Source of the DNA: Georgenia ruanii
GTDB taxonomy: Bacteria; Actinomycetota; Actinomycetes; Actinomycetales; Actinomycetaceae
NCBI RefSeq assembly: GCF_009193175.1
Contig: NZ_VUKE01000028.1
Location: 1-46,300 of the forward strand
Length of the DNA: 46,300 nt
Direction of reading: 5' to 3'
Part shown: in pieces, positions 21,188 through 28,953 of the stretch
How positions within the stretch are numbered: the first letter of the stretch is position 1
Layout of the letters: every line of letters begins with the position of its first letter
Position numbers and translations under genes: made by a program
Notes under the pieces: model-generated
Database searches by the model: none
Told to the model about the DNA's origin: nothing
What the model saw: only the letters and a program-made list of their open reading frames with translations

Positions 21188-22230
21188 ACCCAGGCCTCGG
21201 GCTCGGCGATCTCGGCCGCCGTCGGCAGCTGCTCGGGCCCGGTCCACACGGCGTTGAGGCCGCGATGGCCGACCCGGTTGATCACGGTGCGCACGAACGA
21301 CGCCCCGTTGCGGTACTGGGCGATCTTGGCGTCCATGCCCAGCAGCCGGCGCAGCGCGACGTCGGGCAGGGAGGTCCCGTCGCGGCGCTTCTCGAAGGCG
21401 GCCCGGATGCGGCGCACCGAGGGCAGCCGGGCGGGGCCGACGGCGTCCATGACGACGTCGGCGTGCCCCTCGAGCAGGCTCATGACGGCGACGACCTCGG
21501 CCATCGCGGCCCGCTCGGGCTCGGTGAGGAAGGCCTCGACGAGCGGGCCGCCGACGTCGTGGCCCGGGGCGTCGGCGCTGCCGGCGAGCACCGAGCGCAG
21601 GGTGTCGACGACGGCGCCGACGGCCCGGGCGAGCCGCTCGCTGCCGTCGGTGGTGTCCGAGATGCCCTCGACGAGGGCGCGCATGCGGTGGGCGAGGTGG
21701 TCGGCGAGCCAGGGCGCCGCGGCGAACTGCACCGCGTGGGTCTGCTCGTGCAGGCACACCCACAGCCGGAAGTCCATGGCGTCCAGGTCCAGCTCGCGCT
21801 CGATCTTCAGCACGTTGGGGGCCACGAGCAGCAGCCGGCCCGGCGCCGCGCCGTCGCCGGTGAACGGGTCGAACTGGCCCAGCACCTTCCCGGCGAGGAG
21901 GGCGAGCATGAGGCCCATCTCCTCCCCGGCCATGCGGGCCGAGCCGGGCAGCTTGGAGGTGGGCAGCAGCCCGTCGGTCAGCCGGGCGAACATCGCCACG
22001 TTGGCCTCGGCCCAGCGGGGCCGGTCGACGACGTAGACGGGCAGGGCGCCGGCGCGGGCGGCGGCGTCGTCCAGGCCGGTGATCTGGGCGACGTGCCGCG
22101 GGGCCTCGGCGGCCGCGTCGCGCAGCACCTGGATGAGGCCGCGCAGCTCGGCGCGCGTGCCGCTGGGGCCCGGCCGGGCGAGGGTCCCGGCGCGGCGCAC
22201 GGCCACCTGCCAGTCGACGGCGCTGCTCAT
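21169..22230 (-). CDS. DUF2342 zincin-like metalloprotease
   Basis: The 353-residue protein matches the actinobacterial zinc-dependent metalloprotease family DUF2342 (once described as coenzyme F420 biosynthesis associated, on thin grounds). The zinc-binding HExxH is HEQTH in [15 protein letters not shown] near residue 180, with a downstream Glu-rich helix [12 protein letters not shown] near 250 that could give the third ligand. No signal peptide or membrane helix is seen, so it is probably cytoplasmic. Substrate unknown. ATG 22230 follows TAACGT at leaderless distance. It sits between dacB and tilS as in many relatives. Confidence 0.85.
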   Translation of the reverse strand: MSSAVDWQVAVRRAGTLARPGPSGTRAELRGLIQVLRDAAAEAPRHVAQITGLDDAAARAGALPVYVVDRPRWAEANVAMFARLTDGLLPTSKLPGSARMAGEEMGLMLALLAGKVLGQFDPFTGDGAAPGRLLLVAPNVLKIERELDLDAMDFRLWVCLHEQTHAVQFAAAPWLADHLAHRMRALVEGISDTTDGSERLARAVGAVVDTLRSVLAGSADAPGHDVGGPLVEAFLTEPERAAMAEVVAVMSLLEGHADVVMDAVGPARLPSVRRIRAAFEKRRDGTSLPDVALRRLLGMDAKIAQYRNGASFVRTVINRVGHRGLNAVWTGPEQLPTAAEIAEPEAWVRRVHG

Positions 22231-22243
22231 GCGCCTCACGTTA
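22231..22243 (-). promoter_or_regulatory. Leaderless -10 of the DUF2342 gene
   Basis: On the minus strand TAACGT (22243-22238) precedes ATG 22230 by seven bases. GAGG in the gap is too close to the start to be a good ribosome site. Confidence 0.5.
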
Positions 22244-22247
22244 CCGC

Positions 22248-23618
22248 TCAGCCGCAGCCGCACGCCGCGAGCCGCTCGGCCCACGCGTCGATGGCCTGGC
22301 GGCCCTGCAGCGTCCCGCCCTCGCTCAGCCCGTCGGTGAGCACGGAGAAGACCAGCAGGCGGCCGTCGGCGGTGACCACGGTCCCGCTGAGGCTGCTCGC
22401 CGCCAGCAGGGTGCCGGTCTTGGCGCGCACCCGCCCGGCCGCCTCGCCCGGCAGGCGGTCGTCGAGCGTGCCGTCCAGGTGCGCCACCGGCAGCGAGGGC
22501 ACCAGGGCGTGCAGCGCGGTGCGCGCGGGCTCCAGCGCGGTCAGCAGGGTGTCCACGAGGGCGGTGGCGGTGACCCGGTTGGCGGCGCCGAGCCCGGAGA
22601 CGTCGGTGAGGCGGACGCCGGTGGTGTCCACCCCGAGCTCGCCGAGCTGGGCGAGCACGGCGGCCGTGGCGCCCTCGAAGTCCGCCGTGGCGCCGCGCTC
22701 GACGGCCACCAGCCGGCCGAGGACCTCGGCGAGGGTGTTGTCGGAGGTCTTGAGCATCTGCCGGACCACCTGCCCGCTCGGCGCCGAGGCGACGGCGGCC
22801 AGCGGGGCGGCGCCGCCGGGGGCGCGGGTGCGGCGCACCTCGCCGGTGACGGTGACGCCCGCGTCGGTCAGCGCGGCGGCGAAGGCGCCGGCGGCGTCCA
22901 TGGCCGGGTCGGCGGAGTAGCCGGCGCCGGTGCGGCCGGTGTCGACGGCGAGGGGCTGGATCGGCATGACGTAGTCGAGGTCGATGCCGGAGACGCCCGG
23001 GGCGTGCAGCGGCCCGCTGAAGAGGGTGTCGTCCAGGCCGACGGCGACGCGGCGCACGCCCTGGGCGGCCAGCGCCGCGGCCGCCTGCCGGGCGAGGTCG
23101 GCCAGGCCCGCGTGGCCGACGACGGCGTCCGGGTCCCCGGCGCCGGCGGCCAGCAGCACGTCACCGCCGCCGACGAGGACGACCGTGTCGCCGTCGAGCA
23201 CGGCGCGGGTCTCGAGGGTGCGGGTGGTGCCGAGCGCGTCCAGCGCGGCCGCGGCAGTGAGGATCTTCAGGGACGAGGCGGGGGTGCGGGCGACGGCGCC
23301 GTCGTCGTCGAGGAGCACCGTGCCGGTGACGGCGTCGGCGACGACGAGGCCGAGCCCGCCGAGGCCGGGGGTGGCGCGCAGGTCGGCGGCGAGGGCCTCC
23401 AGCGCGGCGGCGGTGGGGACGGGCGCGTCGACGTCCGGCCCGGGCACGGCCTCGGTCAGGGCGCCGGCCGGCAGCGCGATCCCGGGGTAGGGCGCGGGAG
23501 CGGCAGGCGCCGGGCCGGTCGTCAGGGGCCCGGGGACCACGTCCGCGGCGTCCGCCACGCCGTAGCCGCCGAGCGCGAGGACGGCGACCAGCGCGGCGAC
23601 GAGGGTTCGACGTGCCAC
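22248..23618 (-). CDS. dacB: D-alanyl-D-alanine carboxypeptidase/endopeptidase (PBP4, S13 family)
   Basis: This 456-residue secreted penicillin-binding protein trims or cleaves peptidoglycan cross-links. A signal peptide covers about residues 1-25. The three active-site motifs are SSLK (115-118, SxxK), SDN in KTSDNTLAEVLG near 300 and KTG in VRAKTGTLLAAS near 400. GTG 23618 has GGGAGG about five bases upstream. It is divergent from ppa. Confidence 0.94.
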   Translation of the reverse strand: MARRTLVAALVAVLALGGYGVADAADVVPGPLTTGPAPAAPAPYPGIALPAGALTEAVPGPDVDAPVPTAAALEALAADLRATPGLGGLGLVVADAVTGTVLLDDDGAVARTPASSLKILTAAAALDALGTTRTLETRAVLDGDTVVLVGGGDVLLAAGAGDPDAVVGHAGLADLARQAAAALAAQGVRRVAVGLDDTLFSGPLHAPGVSGIDLDYVMPIQPLAVDTGRTGAGYSADPAMDAAGAFAAALTDAGVTVTGEVRRTRAPGGAAPLAAVASAPSGQVVRQMLKTSDNTLAEVLGRLVAVERGATADFEGATAAVLAQLGELGVDTTGVRLTDVSGLGAANRVTATALVDTLLTALEPARTALHALVPSLPVAHLDGTLDDRLPGEAAGRVRAKTGTLLAASSLSGTVVTADGRLLVFSVLTDGLSEGGTLQGRQAIDAWAERLAACGCG

Positions 23619-23643
23619 CCGACCTCCCGTCCCGTTCTCGGCG

Positions 23644-23674
23644 TCGTGCCAGCACGATCACCCCGTCGTGCGAC
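23644..23674. promoter_or_regulatory. Paired inverted repeats in the dacB-ppa divergent region
   Basis: TCGTGC-CA-GCACGA (23644-23657) and GTCG-TG-CGAC (23665-23674) are two small palindromes sharing TCGTG, placed between the divergent starts. They could bind a regulator; no regulator is encoded nearby. Confidence 0.35.
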
Positions 23675-23771
23675 ACACTAGTGCCCGGGAGCGCCCGGCC
23701 AGGCGGGCCGGGCGCACGTCACAGCGGCCCCGCGAGCGTGACCCGCCGCGCGGGGCGGAAGAAGGGAAGCC

Positions 23772-24293
23772 GTGGAGTTCGACGTCACGATCGAGATCCC
23801 CAAGGGGAACCGCAACAAGTACGAGGTGGACCACGAGACGGGCCGCATCCGGCTCGACCGGATGCTGTTCACCTCCACGCGGTACCCGGACGACTACGGC
23901 TTCATCGAGGGCACCCTCGGCGAGGACGGCGACCCCCTGGACGCCCTGGTGCTCCTCGAGGAGCCGACGTTCCCCGGCTGCCTCATCCGGTGCCGCGCGC
24001 TGGGGATGTTCCGCATGCGCGACGAGGCCGGCGGCGACGACAAGGTGCTGTGCGTGCCCGCCGGGGACCAGCGCGCCTCGTGGCGCACCGAGATCGACGA
24101 CGTCAGCGAGTTCCACCGCCTGGAGATCCAGCACTTCTTCGAGGTCTACAAGGACCTCGAGCCGGGCAAGTCAGTCGAGGGCGCGCACTGGGTCGGCCGC
24201 GAGGAGGCCGAGGCGGAGATCCGCAAGTCCTTCGAGCGGGCCGAGCAGACCGGCTACTACAACCACGGGCACGCCGCCGCGTCGGAGGCCTGA
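23772..24293 (+). CDS. ppa: Inorganic pyrophosphatase, family I
   Basis: The 173-residue soluble enzyme hydrolyses pyrophosphate and so pulls biosynthetic reactions forward. The metal-binding signature [11 protein letters not shown] lies near residue 53, with the substrate-binding [18 protein letters not shown] at the N-terminus and [11 protein letters not shown] near 38. GTG 23772 has GAAGGGAAG upstream; the protein then starts [12 protein letters not shown] as in relatives. Confidence 0.97.
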   Translation: MEFDVTIEIPKGNRNKYEVDHETGRIRLDRMLFTSTRYPDDYGFIEGTLGEDGDPLDALVLLEEPTFPGCLIRCRALGMFRMRDEAGGDDKVLCVPAGDQRASWRTEIDDVSEFHRLEIQHFFEVYKDLEPGKSVEGAHWVGREEAEAEIRKSFERAEQTGYYNHGHAAASEA

Positions 24294-24318
24294 CGCGCCG
24301 CGAGGCCCTCGCCCCGAA

Positions 24319-24376
24319 CCGCGAAGGCCCGGTCGCCGCCCTCCCCGACGGGAGGACGGCGGCCGGGCCTTCGCGG
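24319..24376. terminator. Bidirectional terminator between ppa and the NlpC/P60 gene
   Basis: CCGCGAAGGCCCGG (24319-24332) pairs perfectly with CCGGGCCTTCGCGG (24363-24376), and an inner GCCGCC/GGCGGC stem extends it. It lies between two converging genes and can serve both. Confidence 0.8.
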
Positions 24377-24394
24377 CGTGGGTGCCGCGGACGG

Positions 24395-25774
24395 TCAGAG
24401 CCGGACGGCGAAGGGCATGACGTTCGTGTAGAACATCGACACCTCCTGCACGGCCGCGCCGGAGTACGGCGCCTGGATACGCATGCCGCCGCCGCTGAAG
24501 ATGGCGACGTGGTAGATGCCGGCGGCGGTGCCGTCGTTGGACCAGAAGACCAGGTCGCCCGCCTGGACCTGGCTCAGCGGGATCCGCGTGCCGACGTTGT
24601 ACTGCGAGCGGCTGGTGCGCGGCAAGGAGATGCCGGCCTGCTGGTAGGCGCGCATCGTCAGGCCCGAGCAGTCGTAGGCGGCCGGTCCCGTGGCGCCCCA
24701 GCCGTAGGGCTTGCCGATCTGGGTGCGGGCCCAGGCGATCGCCGTCTGCGTCGCGCCGGCCTTGACCGGCGGGGCCGGTGCGGGCTGGGGCTCGGGCGCC
24801 GGGGCCGGCTTCGGGGCGGGGCTGGGCGCCGGGGCCGGGCTGGGGGCCGGAGCCGGGCTGGGCGCGGGGGCCGGGGCCGGGCTGGGCGCAGGAGCGGGGC
24901 TGGGCGCGGGGGCCTGCGTCGGCGTGGGGGCCGGGGTGCGGCTCGGCGCCGGGCTCGGGGTCGTGCTCCCACCGCCGGCCGGCTGCGGCTGGGCGGCGGC
25001 GCGCTCGGCAGCGGCGAGCGCGGCCGCCTCCTGGCGCTGGCGGCGCTCGGCGTCGAGCTGGTCCTGCCGGGACCGCTCGGCCTCGACGGACGTCTGCCGC
25101 TCGGCGGCGAGGTCGGCGATGAGCTGGTCGCGGCGCTCGGTGGACAGGGCCAGCTGGGACTGCACGGCGGTGGCGCTGGCCTCGGCCTGGTTCGCGGCCT
25201 GCGAGAGCGCGGTGGTGGCCTCCTGCTGGGTGGCGACCGCCGTGTCGGCGCGCTGGCGCAGGGTCTTGGCCACCTGCTCGACCGCCTGGAAGCTCTGCAC
25301 CTCGCTGCCCGCCCGGCTGCCGAGCCGGTCCAGGGTCGTCGAGCGGGCCATCGCGTCGGAGAAGTTCTGCGCCGACAGGTACGGCGTGATCTGCGCCAGG
25401 CCGGTGGCGCCGTCCCGGTAGTAGGCCAGGGCCACCTGCCCCAGCGCCGCGCGCGCCTGCTCGAGCCGGGCCTCGGCGGCGTCCGCCTTGGCCTGCGCGT
25501 CGGCGGCCGCCGCGGTGGCGGCGTCGAGGGCCTCCTGGGACTGCAGGTACTCCTCGTTGGCGGTCGAGGCGCGCTGGGTGGCCTCCTCCGCCTGCGCGGC
25601 GACGCGAGCCAGCTGGATCTCCAGGGAGGCGACCGTCGGCTCCGCCGTCGTCGTCGCCCTGTCCGTGCCGGCACCGGGCGCCGCCGCCGCGGCGCCCGCG
25701 GTCAAGGTGGTGACCAGGGCCACCGCGGCGGCCGAGGCTGCCAGCCGTCTGACGTGCCGGGTTGACTGCGTCAC
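24395..25774 (-). CDS. Secreted NlpC/P60 peptidoglycan hydrolase with coiled coil
   Basis: The 459 residues comprise a signal peptide (about 1-35), a long Ala/Gln/Glu-rich coiled coil (about 40-260), a Pro/Ala/Ser linker of PAPSPAPA-type repeats (about 265-335) and a C-terminal NlpC/P60 domain. The catalytic Cys is in AAYDCSGLTMRAYQQAG and the His in GIYHVAIFSGGG. This is the layout of RipA/Cgp-type actinobacterial endopeptidases that cut stem peptides during cell separation; the coiled coil probably binds a divisome or ABC-type partner. GTG 25774 has GGAGG at good spacing; in-frame sequence before it is not signal-like. Confidence 0.9.
   Translation of the reverse strand: MTQSTRHVRRLAASAAAVALVTTLTAGAAAAAPGAGTDRATTTAEPTVASLEIQLARVAAQAEEATQRASTANEEYLQSQEALDAATAAAADAQAKADAAEARLEQARAALGQVALAYYRDGATGLAQITPYLSAQNFSDAMARSTTLDRLGSRAGSEVQSFQAVEQVAKTLRQRADTAVATQQEATTALSQAANQAEASATAVQSQLALSTERRDQLIADLAAERQTSVEAERSRQDQLDAERRQRQEAAALAAAERAAAQPQPAGGGSTTPSPAPSRTPAPTPTQAPAPSPAPAPSPAPAPAPSPAPAPSPAPAPSPAPKPAPAPEPQPAPAPPVKAGATQTAIAWARTQIGKPYGWGATGPAAYDCSGLTMRAYQQAGISLPRTSRSQYNVGTRIPLSQVQAGDLVFWSNDGTAAGIYHVAIFSGGGMRIQAPYSGAAVQEVSMFYTNVMPFAVRL
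24770..24990. repeat. Low-complexity linker repeats in the NlpC/P60 gene
   Basis: Degenerate copies of a short GGGGCCGGGCTGGGCGC-like unit encode the Pro-Ala-Ser linker. Such runs are prone to length change. Confidence 0.7.
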
Positions 25775-25982
25775 CGTGCCTCCGTGTGCGTGCGCCCGCG
25801 CGGCGCGCGGGCATGGTTCCGGGCACGACCGTAACGCAACTCCGTCACTTCCGGAACACCCGTCCCTCTTTTCACAGCCGTCACAGTAGTAACAGGGGAA
25901 GCTCGCGTCCCGGGATTCGGGCACCGCCCCGACCGGGTCTCGCCTTGTGAGACGCCTCTCGTCCGGTCGCGGCGCGGCCCCC

Positions 25983-25995
25983 TAGAGTCGGCCGC
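25983..25995 (+). promoter_or_regulatory. Leaderless -10 in front of the metY leader ORF
   Basis: TAGAGT (25983-25988) fits TANNNT and is followed by seven bases and ATG 25996, so the transcript would start at or next to the leader ORF's first codon. Confidence 0.55.
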
Positions 25996-26019
25996 ATGTT
26001 CCGTCGAATGTGCCGCTGA
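25996..26019 (+). CDS. Seven-codon upstream ORF (leader peptide candidate) of metYX
   Basis: ATG TTC CGT CGA ATG TGC CGC TGA encodes MFRRMCR. Two of seven residues are Met and one Cys, both end products or substrates of the pathway below, and it starts at leaderless distance from a -10 box. It is 158 bases ahead of metY and followed by mutually exclusive hairpins. A role as a ribosome-sensing leader is an inference. Confidence 0.5.
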   Translation: MFRRMCR

Positions 26020-26047
26020 CGCGCACGTTCGGCCTGCCCTGATCCCG

Positions 26048-26064
26048 ACGGCCACGCTGGCCGT
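26048..26064 (+). other. Leader hairpin 1 upstream of metY
   Basis: ACGGCCA (26048-26054) and TGGCCGT (26058-26064) form a perfect 7-bp stem with a CGC loop, 28 bases after the leader ORF stop. Confidence 0.55.
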
Positions 26065-26085
26065 GGCCAGGGCCCGACCATCCCG

Positions 26086-26097
26086 GACGTGCACGTC
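26086..26097. promoter_or_regulatory. Perfect 12-bp palindrome upstream of metY
   Basis: GACGTGCACGTC is fully symmetric. It could be a protein site or part of the leader RNA fold. Confidence 0.4.
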
Positions 26098-26099
26098 AC

Positions 26100-26133
26100 T
26101 GCCAGCCCCCTCGCGGGCTGACGGGACCTGGCA
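26100..26133 (+). other. Alternative hairpins just upstream of metY
   Basis: CAGCCC (26103-26108) pairs with GGGCTG (26115-26120). The overlapping TGCCAG (26100-26105) can instead pair with CTGGCA (26128-26133). The two stems exclude each other or stack only after shortening, the pattern expected of an attenuator. Confidence 0.45.
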
Positions 26134-26177
26134 CAGCCGCGGCTCGTTGGCCCGCTCCACCCGAGCAAGGAGCCACC

Positions 26178-27518
26178 GTGAGCAACGAGACCGCGAACCC
26201 GCAGGACGCCTGGGCGTTCGAGACCAAGCAGATCCACGCCGGCCAGACGCCGGACGCCGCCACCGGCGCCCGGGCGCTGCCGATCTACCAGACGACGTCC
26301 TTCGTCTTCGAGGACGCCGCCCAGGCCGCCGGCCGCTTCGCCCTGGCCGAGACCGGGCCGATCTACACCCGGATCACCAACCCCACCCAGGAGGCGGTCG
26401 AGACCCGCATCGCCGCGCTCGAGGGCGGCGTGGGCGGCCTGCTGCTGGCCTCCGGCCAGGCGGCGGAGACCCTCGCGATCCTCAACATCGCCGAGGCCGG
26501 CGACCACGTCGTCGCCAGCCCGAACCTGTACGGCGGCACCTACAACCTGCTGCAGAACACGCTGAGCAAGTACGGCATCACCACCACCTTCGTCGAGGAC
26601 CCGGACGACCCGGAGTCCTGGCGCGCCGCCGCCCGGGAGAACACCAAGCTCTTCTTCGGCGAGACGATCGCCAACCCCAAGGCCGCCGTCCTGGACATCG
26701 AGGCCGTCGCGGCGGTCGCGCACGAGCTCGGCGTCCCGCTCGTCGTGGACAACACCATCGCCACGCCATACCTCATCAAGCCGCTGCAGCACGGCGCCGA
26801 CATCGTCATCCACTCCGCCACCAAGTACCTCGGCGGGCACGGCACCTCGATCGCGGGCGCCATCGTCGACGGCGGCACGTTCGACTGGTCCGCGGACCCG
26901 GCGAAGTTCCCGAACTACAACACCCCGGACCCGAGCTACAACGGCCTCGTGTACAAGGACCTGGGCGCGCCGGCGTTCATCCTCAAGGCCCGGGTGCAGC
27001 TGCTGCGCGACCTCGGCCCCGCCGTCTCCCCCTTCAACGCCTTCCTCATCGGTCAGGGCCTGGAGACGCTGTCGCTGCGGATCGAGCGGCACGTGGAGAA
27101 CGCCCGCAAGGTGGCCGACTTCCTCGAGGCGCAGGAGCAGGTGACCCGCGTGGCCTACGCCTCGCTGCCGTCCTCGCCGTGGTACGAGCGGGCGCAGAAG
27201 TACGCCCCCCAGGGCGCCGGCGCGGTCCTGGCCTTCGAGCTGGCCGGCGGGTATGCGGCCGGGCTGGCCTTCGTCGACGCGCTGCAGCTGCACTCCAACG
27301 TGGCCAACATCGGCGACGTGCGCTCGCTGGTGATCCACCCCGCGTCGACGACGCACTCCCAGCTCAGCCCCGAGGACCTCGCGGCCGCGGGCGTCAACCC
27401 CGGCCTGGTGCGCCTGGCGGTGGGCATCGAGAACATCGACGACATCCTCGCCGACCTCGAGCTCGGCCTCGCCGCCGCGGCGTCCTTCACCGCCGAGACG
27501 ACCACCGCCGGGGCGTGA
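26178..27518 (+). CDS. metY: O-acetylhomoserine sulfhydrylase
   Basis: This 446-residue PLP enzyme of the Cys/Met metabolism family makes homocysteine from O-acetylhomoserine and sulfide. The PLP lysine is in VIHSATKYLGGHGTS near residue 212, and the long insert and ending (VRLAVGIENIDDIL) match MetY rather than cystathionine gamma-synthase. GTG 26178 has AAGGAG upstream. metX overlaps its stop by GTGA, so substrate-making and substrate-using enzymes are coupled. Confidence 0.95.
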   Translation: MSNETANPQDAWAFETKQIHAGQTPDAATGARALPIYQTTSFVFEDAAQAAGRFALAETGPIYTRITNPTQEAVETRIAALEGGVGGLLLASGQAAETLAILNIAEAGDHVVASPNLYGGTYNLLQNTLSKYGITTTFVEDPDDPESWRAAARENTKLFFGETIANPKAAVLDIEAVAAVAHELGVPLVVDNTIATPYLIKPLQHGADIVIHSATKYLGGHGTSIAGAIVDGGTFDWSADPAKFPNYNTPDPSYNGLVYKDLGAPAFILKARVQLLRDLGPAVSPFNAFLIGQGLETLSLRIERHVENARKVADFLEAQEQVTRVAYASLPSSPWYERAQKYAPQGAGAVLAFELAGGYAAGLAFVDALQLHSNVANIGDVRSLVIHPASTTHSQLSPEDLAAAGVNPGLVRLAVGIENIDDILADLELGLAAAASFTAETTTAGA

Positions 27519-28852
27519 GCGTGGCAGACGACAGCCGGACGGCGGGGGCGGCGCGGGGGGCCGCCCCCGCCCCGGGTACGGCCGCCCCGGGAGCGGGCGC
27601 GGCGCGTACGGGCGCGACGGCCGCCCCGGGAGCGGGCGCGACGCGTACGGGCGCGACGGCCGCCGCCCCGCTCACGCGCCGCCACGCGCGCCGCGAGGTC
27701 GACCCCGCCACCATCCCCGCCAGCGGGGCCTGGCGCGAGGGCGACGACCCGGGCCCGCGGCGCTTCGCCGACATCGGCGCGCTGCCCCTCGAGGCCGGCG
27801 GCCGGCTGCCGCACGTGCGCCTGGCGTACGAGACGTGGGGCGAGCTGAACGAGGCGGGCGACAACGCCGTCCTGGTCCTGCACGCGCTCACCGGCGACGC
27901 GCACGTCACCGCCCACCCCGGCGACCAGTCCGACGACGAGGGCTGGTGGGGCCAGGTGGTGGGGCCGGGCCGGGCCATCGACACCACGAAGTACTTCGTG
28001 GTCGCCCCGAACGTGCTCGGCGGCTGCCAGGGCTCCACCGGGCCGTCCTCCCCTGCCCCGGACGGCAGCCCGTGGGGCTCGCGGTTCCCCGTGCTGACGG
28101 TGCGCGACCAGGTGGCGGCGGAGATCGAGCTCGCCGACCTGCTCGGCATCGAGCGGTGGGCCCTGGTCGTGGGTGCGTCCATGGGCGGGCACCGGGTGCT
28201 CGAGTGGGCCGTCATGGCGCCCGAGCGGGTGGACGCGATCGCCGTCGTCGCCACCAACGCGCAGGCCAGCGCGGAGCAGGTGGCCTGGGCGCACAGCCAG
28301 CTCGGCGCGATCCGGCTGGACCCGAACTGGCGCGGCGGCGACTACTACGACGCCGCGCCCGGGCACGGTCCGCACGCCGGGCTGGGCCTGGCCCGGCAGA
28401 TCGCCCACACCACCTACCGCAGCCCCGCCGAGCTCGAGGAGCGCTTCGGCCGGCTGCCCCAGCACGCGGAGGAGCCGCTGAGCGGCGGGCGCTACGCGGT
28501 GCAGTCCTACCTCGACCACCACGCCTCCAAGCTCGCCGTGCGCTTCGACGCCGGCAGCTACGTCGCGCTCACGCAGACGATGATCACCCACGACGTCGGC
28601 CGCGACCGCGGCGGGGTGGAGGCGGCGCTGGCGCAGGTGCGGGCCGCGACGCTGGTGGTCGCGGTGGACTCGGACCGGCTCTTCTTCCCCGACGAGTCCG
28701 AGCGGATCGCCGCCGCCGTGCCGGGCGCCGGGCCGGTGGCCTACGTGCGCTCCGACCACGGCCACGACGGCTTCCTCGTCGAGCACGACCAGGTGGCGGC
28801 GCTGGTGGGCCGGTTCCTGCGGTCGGTGGCACCGGTGCGCCCGGCGCGCTGA
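27515..28852 (+). CDS. metX: Homoserine O-acetyltransferase
   Basis: The 445-residue alpha/beta-hydrolase-fold enzyme acetylates homoserine with acetyl-CoA. Conserved stretches are LAYETWGELN, NAVLVLHALTGDAHV, the nucleophile loop VVGASMGGHRVLEW near residue 228, the Asp in VDSDRLFFP and the His in SDHGHDGFL near the C-terminus. Start GTG 27515 overlaps metY by GTGA; GTG 27521 is possible. The first about 55 residues are an unusual Ala/Gly/Thr-rich extension built from a 13-residue tandem repeat, absent from typical MetX. Confidence 0.95.
   Translation: MSVADDSRTAGAARGAAPAPGTAAPGAGAARTGATAAPGAGATRTGATAAAPLTRRHARREVDPATIPASGAWREGDDPGPRRFADIGALPLEAGGRLPHVRLAYETWGELNEAGDNAVLVLHALTGDAHVTAHPGDQSDDEGWWGQVVGPGRAIDTTKYFVVAPNVLGGCQGSTGPSSPAPDGSPWGSRFPVLTVRDQVAAEIELADLLGIERWALVVGASMGGHRVLEWAVMAPERVDAIAVVATNAQASAEQVAWAHSQLGAIRLDPNWRGGDYYDAAPGHGPHAGLGLARQIAHTTYRSPAELEERFGRLPQHAEEPLSGGRYAVQSYLDHHASKLAVRFDAGSYVALTQTMITHDVGRDRGGVEAALAQVRAATLVVAVDSDRLFFPDESERIAAAVPGAGPVAYVRSDHGHDGFLVEHDQVAALVGRFLRSVAPVRPAR
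27578..27655. repeat. 39-bp in-frame tandem duplication in metX
   Basis: Units 27578-27616 and 27617-27655 differ at one base and begin a partial third copy. Each encodes 13 residues of the N-terminal extension. Confidence 0.85.
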
Positions 28853-28941
28853 CCCGGCGAGCCGGCCGGCGCGGGCCTGCTCCTGGGCGAGGGCCTGGCC
28901 GGGCGTGTGGGCGGCCGCCGTCCGCCGTCGGCGCCTCACGG

Positions 28942-28953
28942 CATGATGAGCCC
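28942..28953 (+). promoter_or_regulatory. Possible leaderless -10 of the alpha/beta hydrolase gene
   Basis: CATGAT (28942-28947) then six bases and ATG 28954; there is no clear Shine-Dalgarno sequence. Confidence 0.4.

Larger units (their letters stand above)
25775..26177. other. 403-bp divergent region between the NlpC/P60 gene and metY
   Basis: The left part (25775-25920) carries the NlpC/P60 upstream region, with AT-richer DNA at 25840-25900; I find no c-di-AMP riboswitch core there. The right part holds a -10 box, a 7-codon upstream ORF and several hairpins described separately. Confidence 0.6.

Noticed and set aside
25775-26177. Riboswitch upstream of metY or of the NlpC/P60 gene
   Set aside because: I looked for SAM-I/SAM-IV and c-di-AMP (ydaO) core sequences and saw none; only simple hairpins and a short upstream ORF are present.
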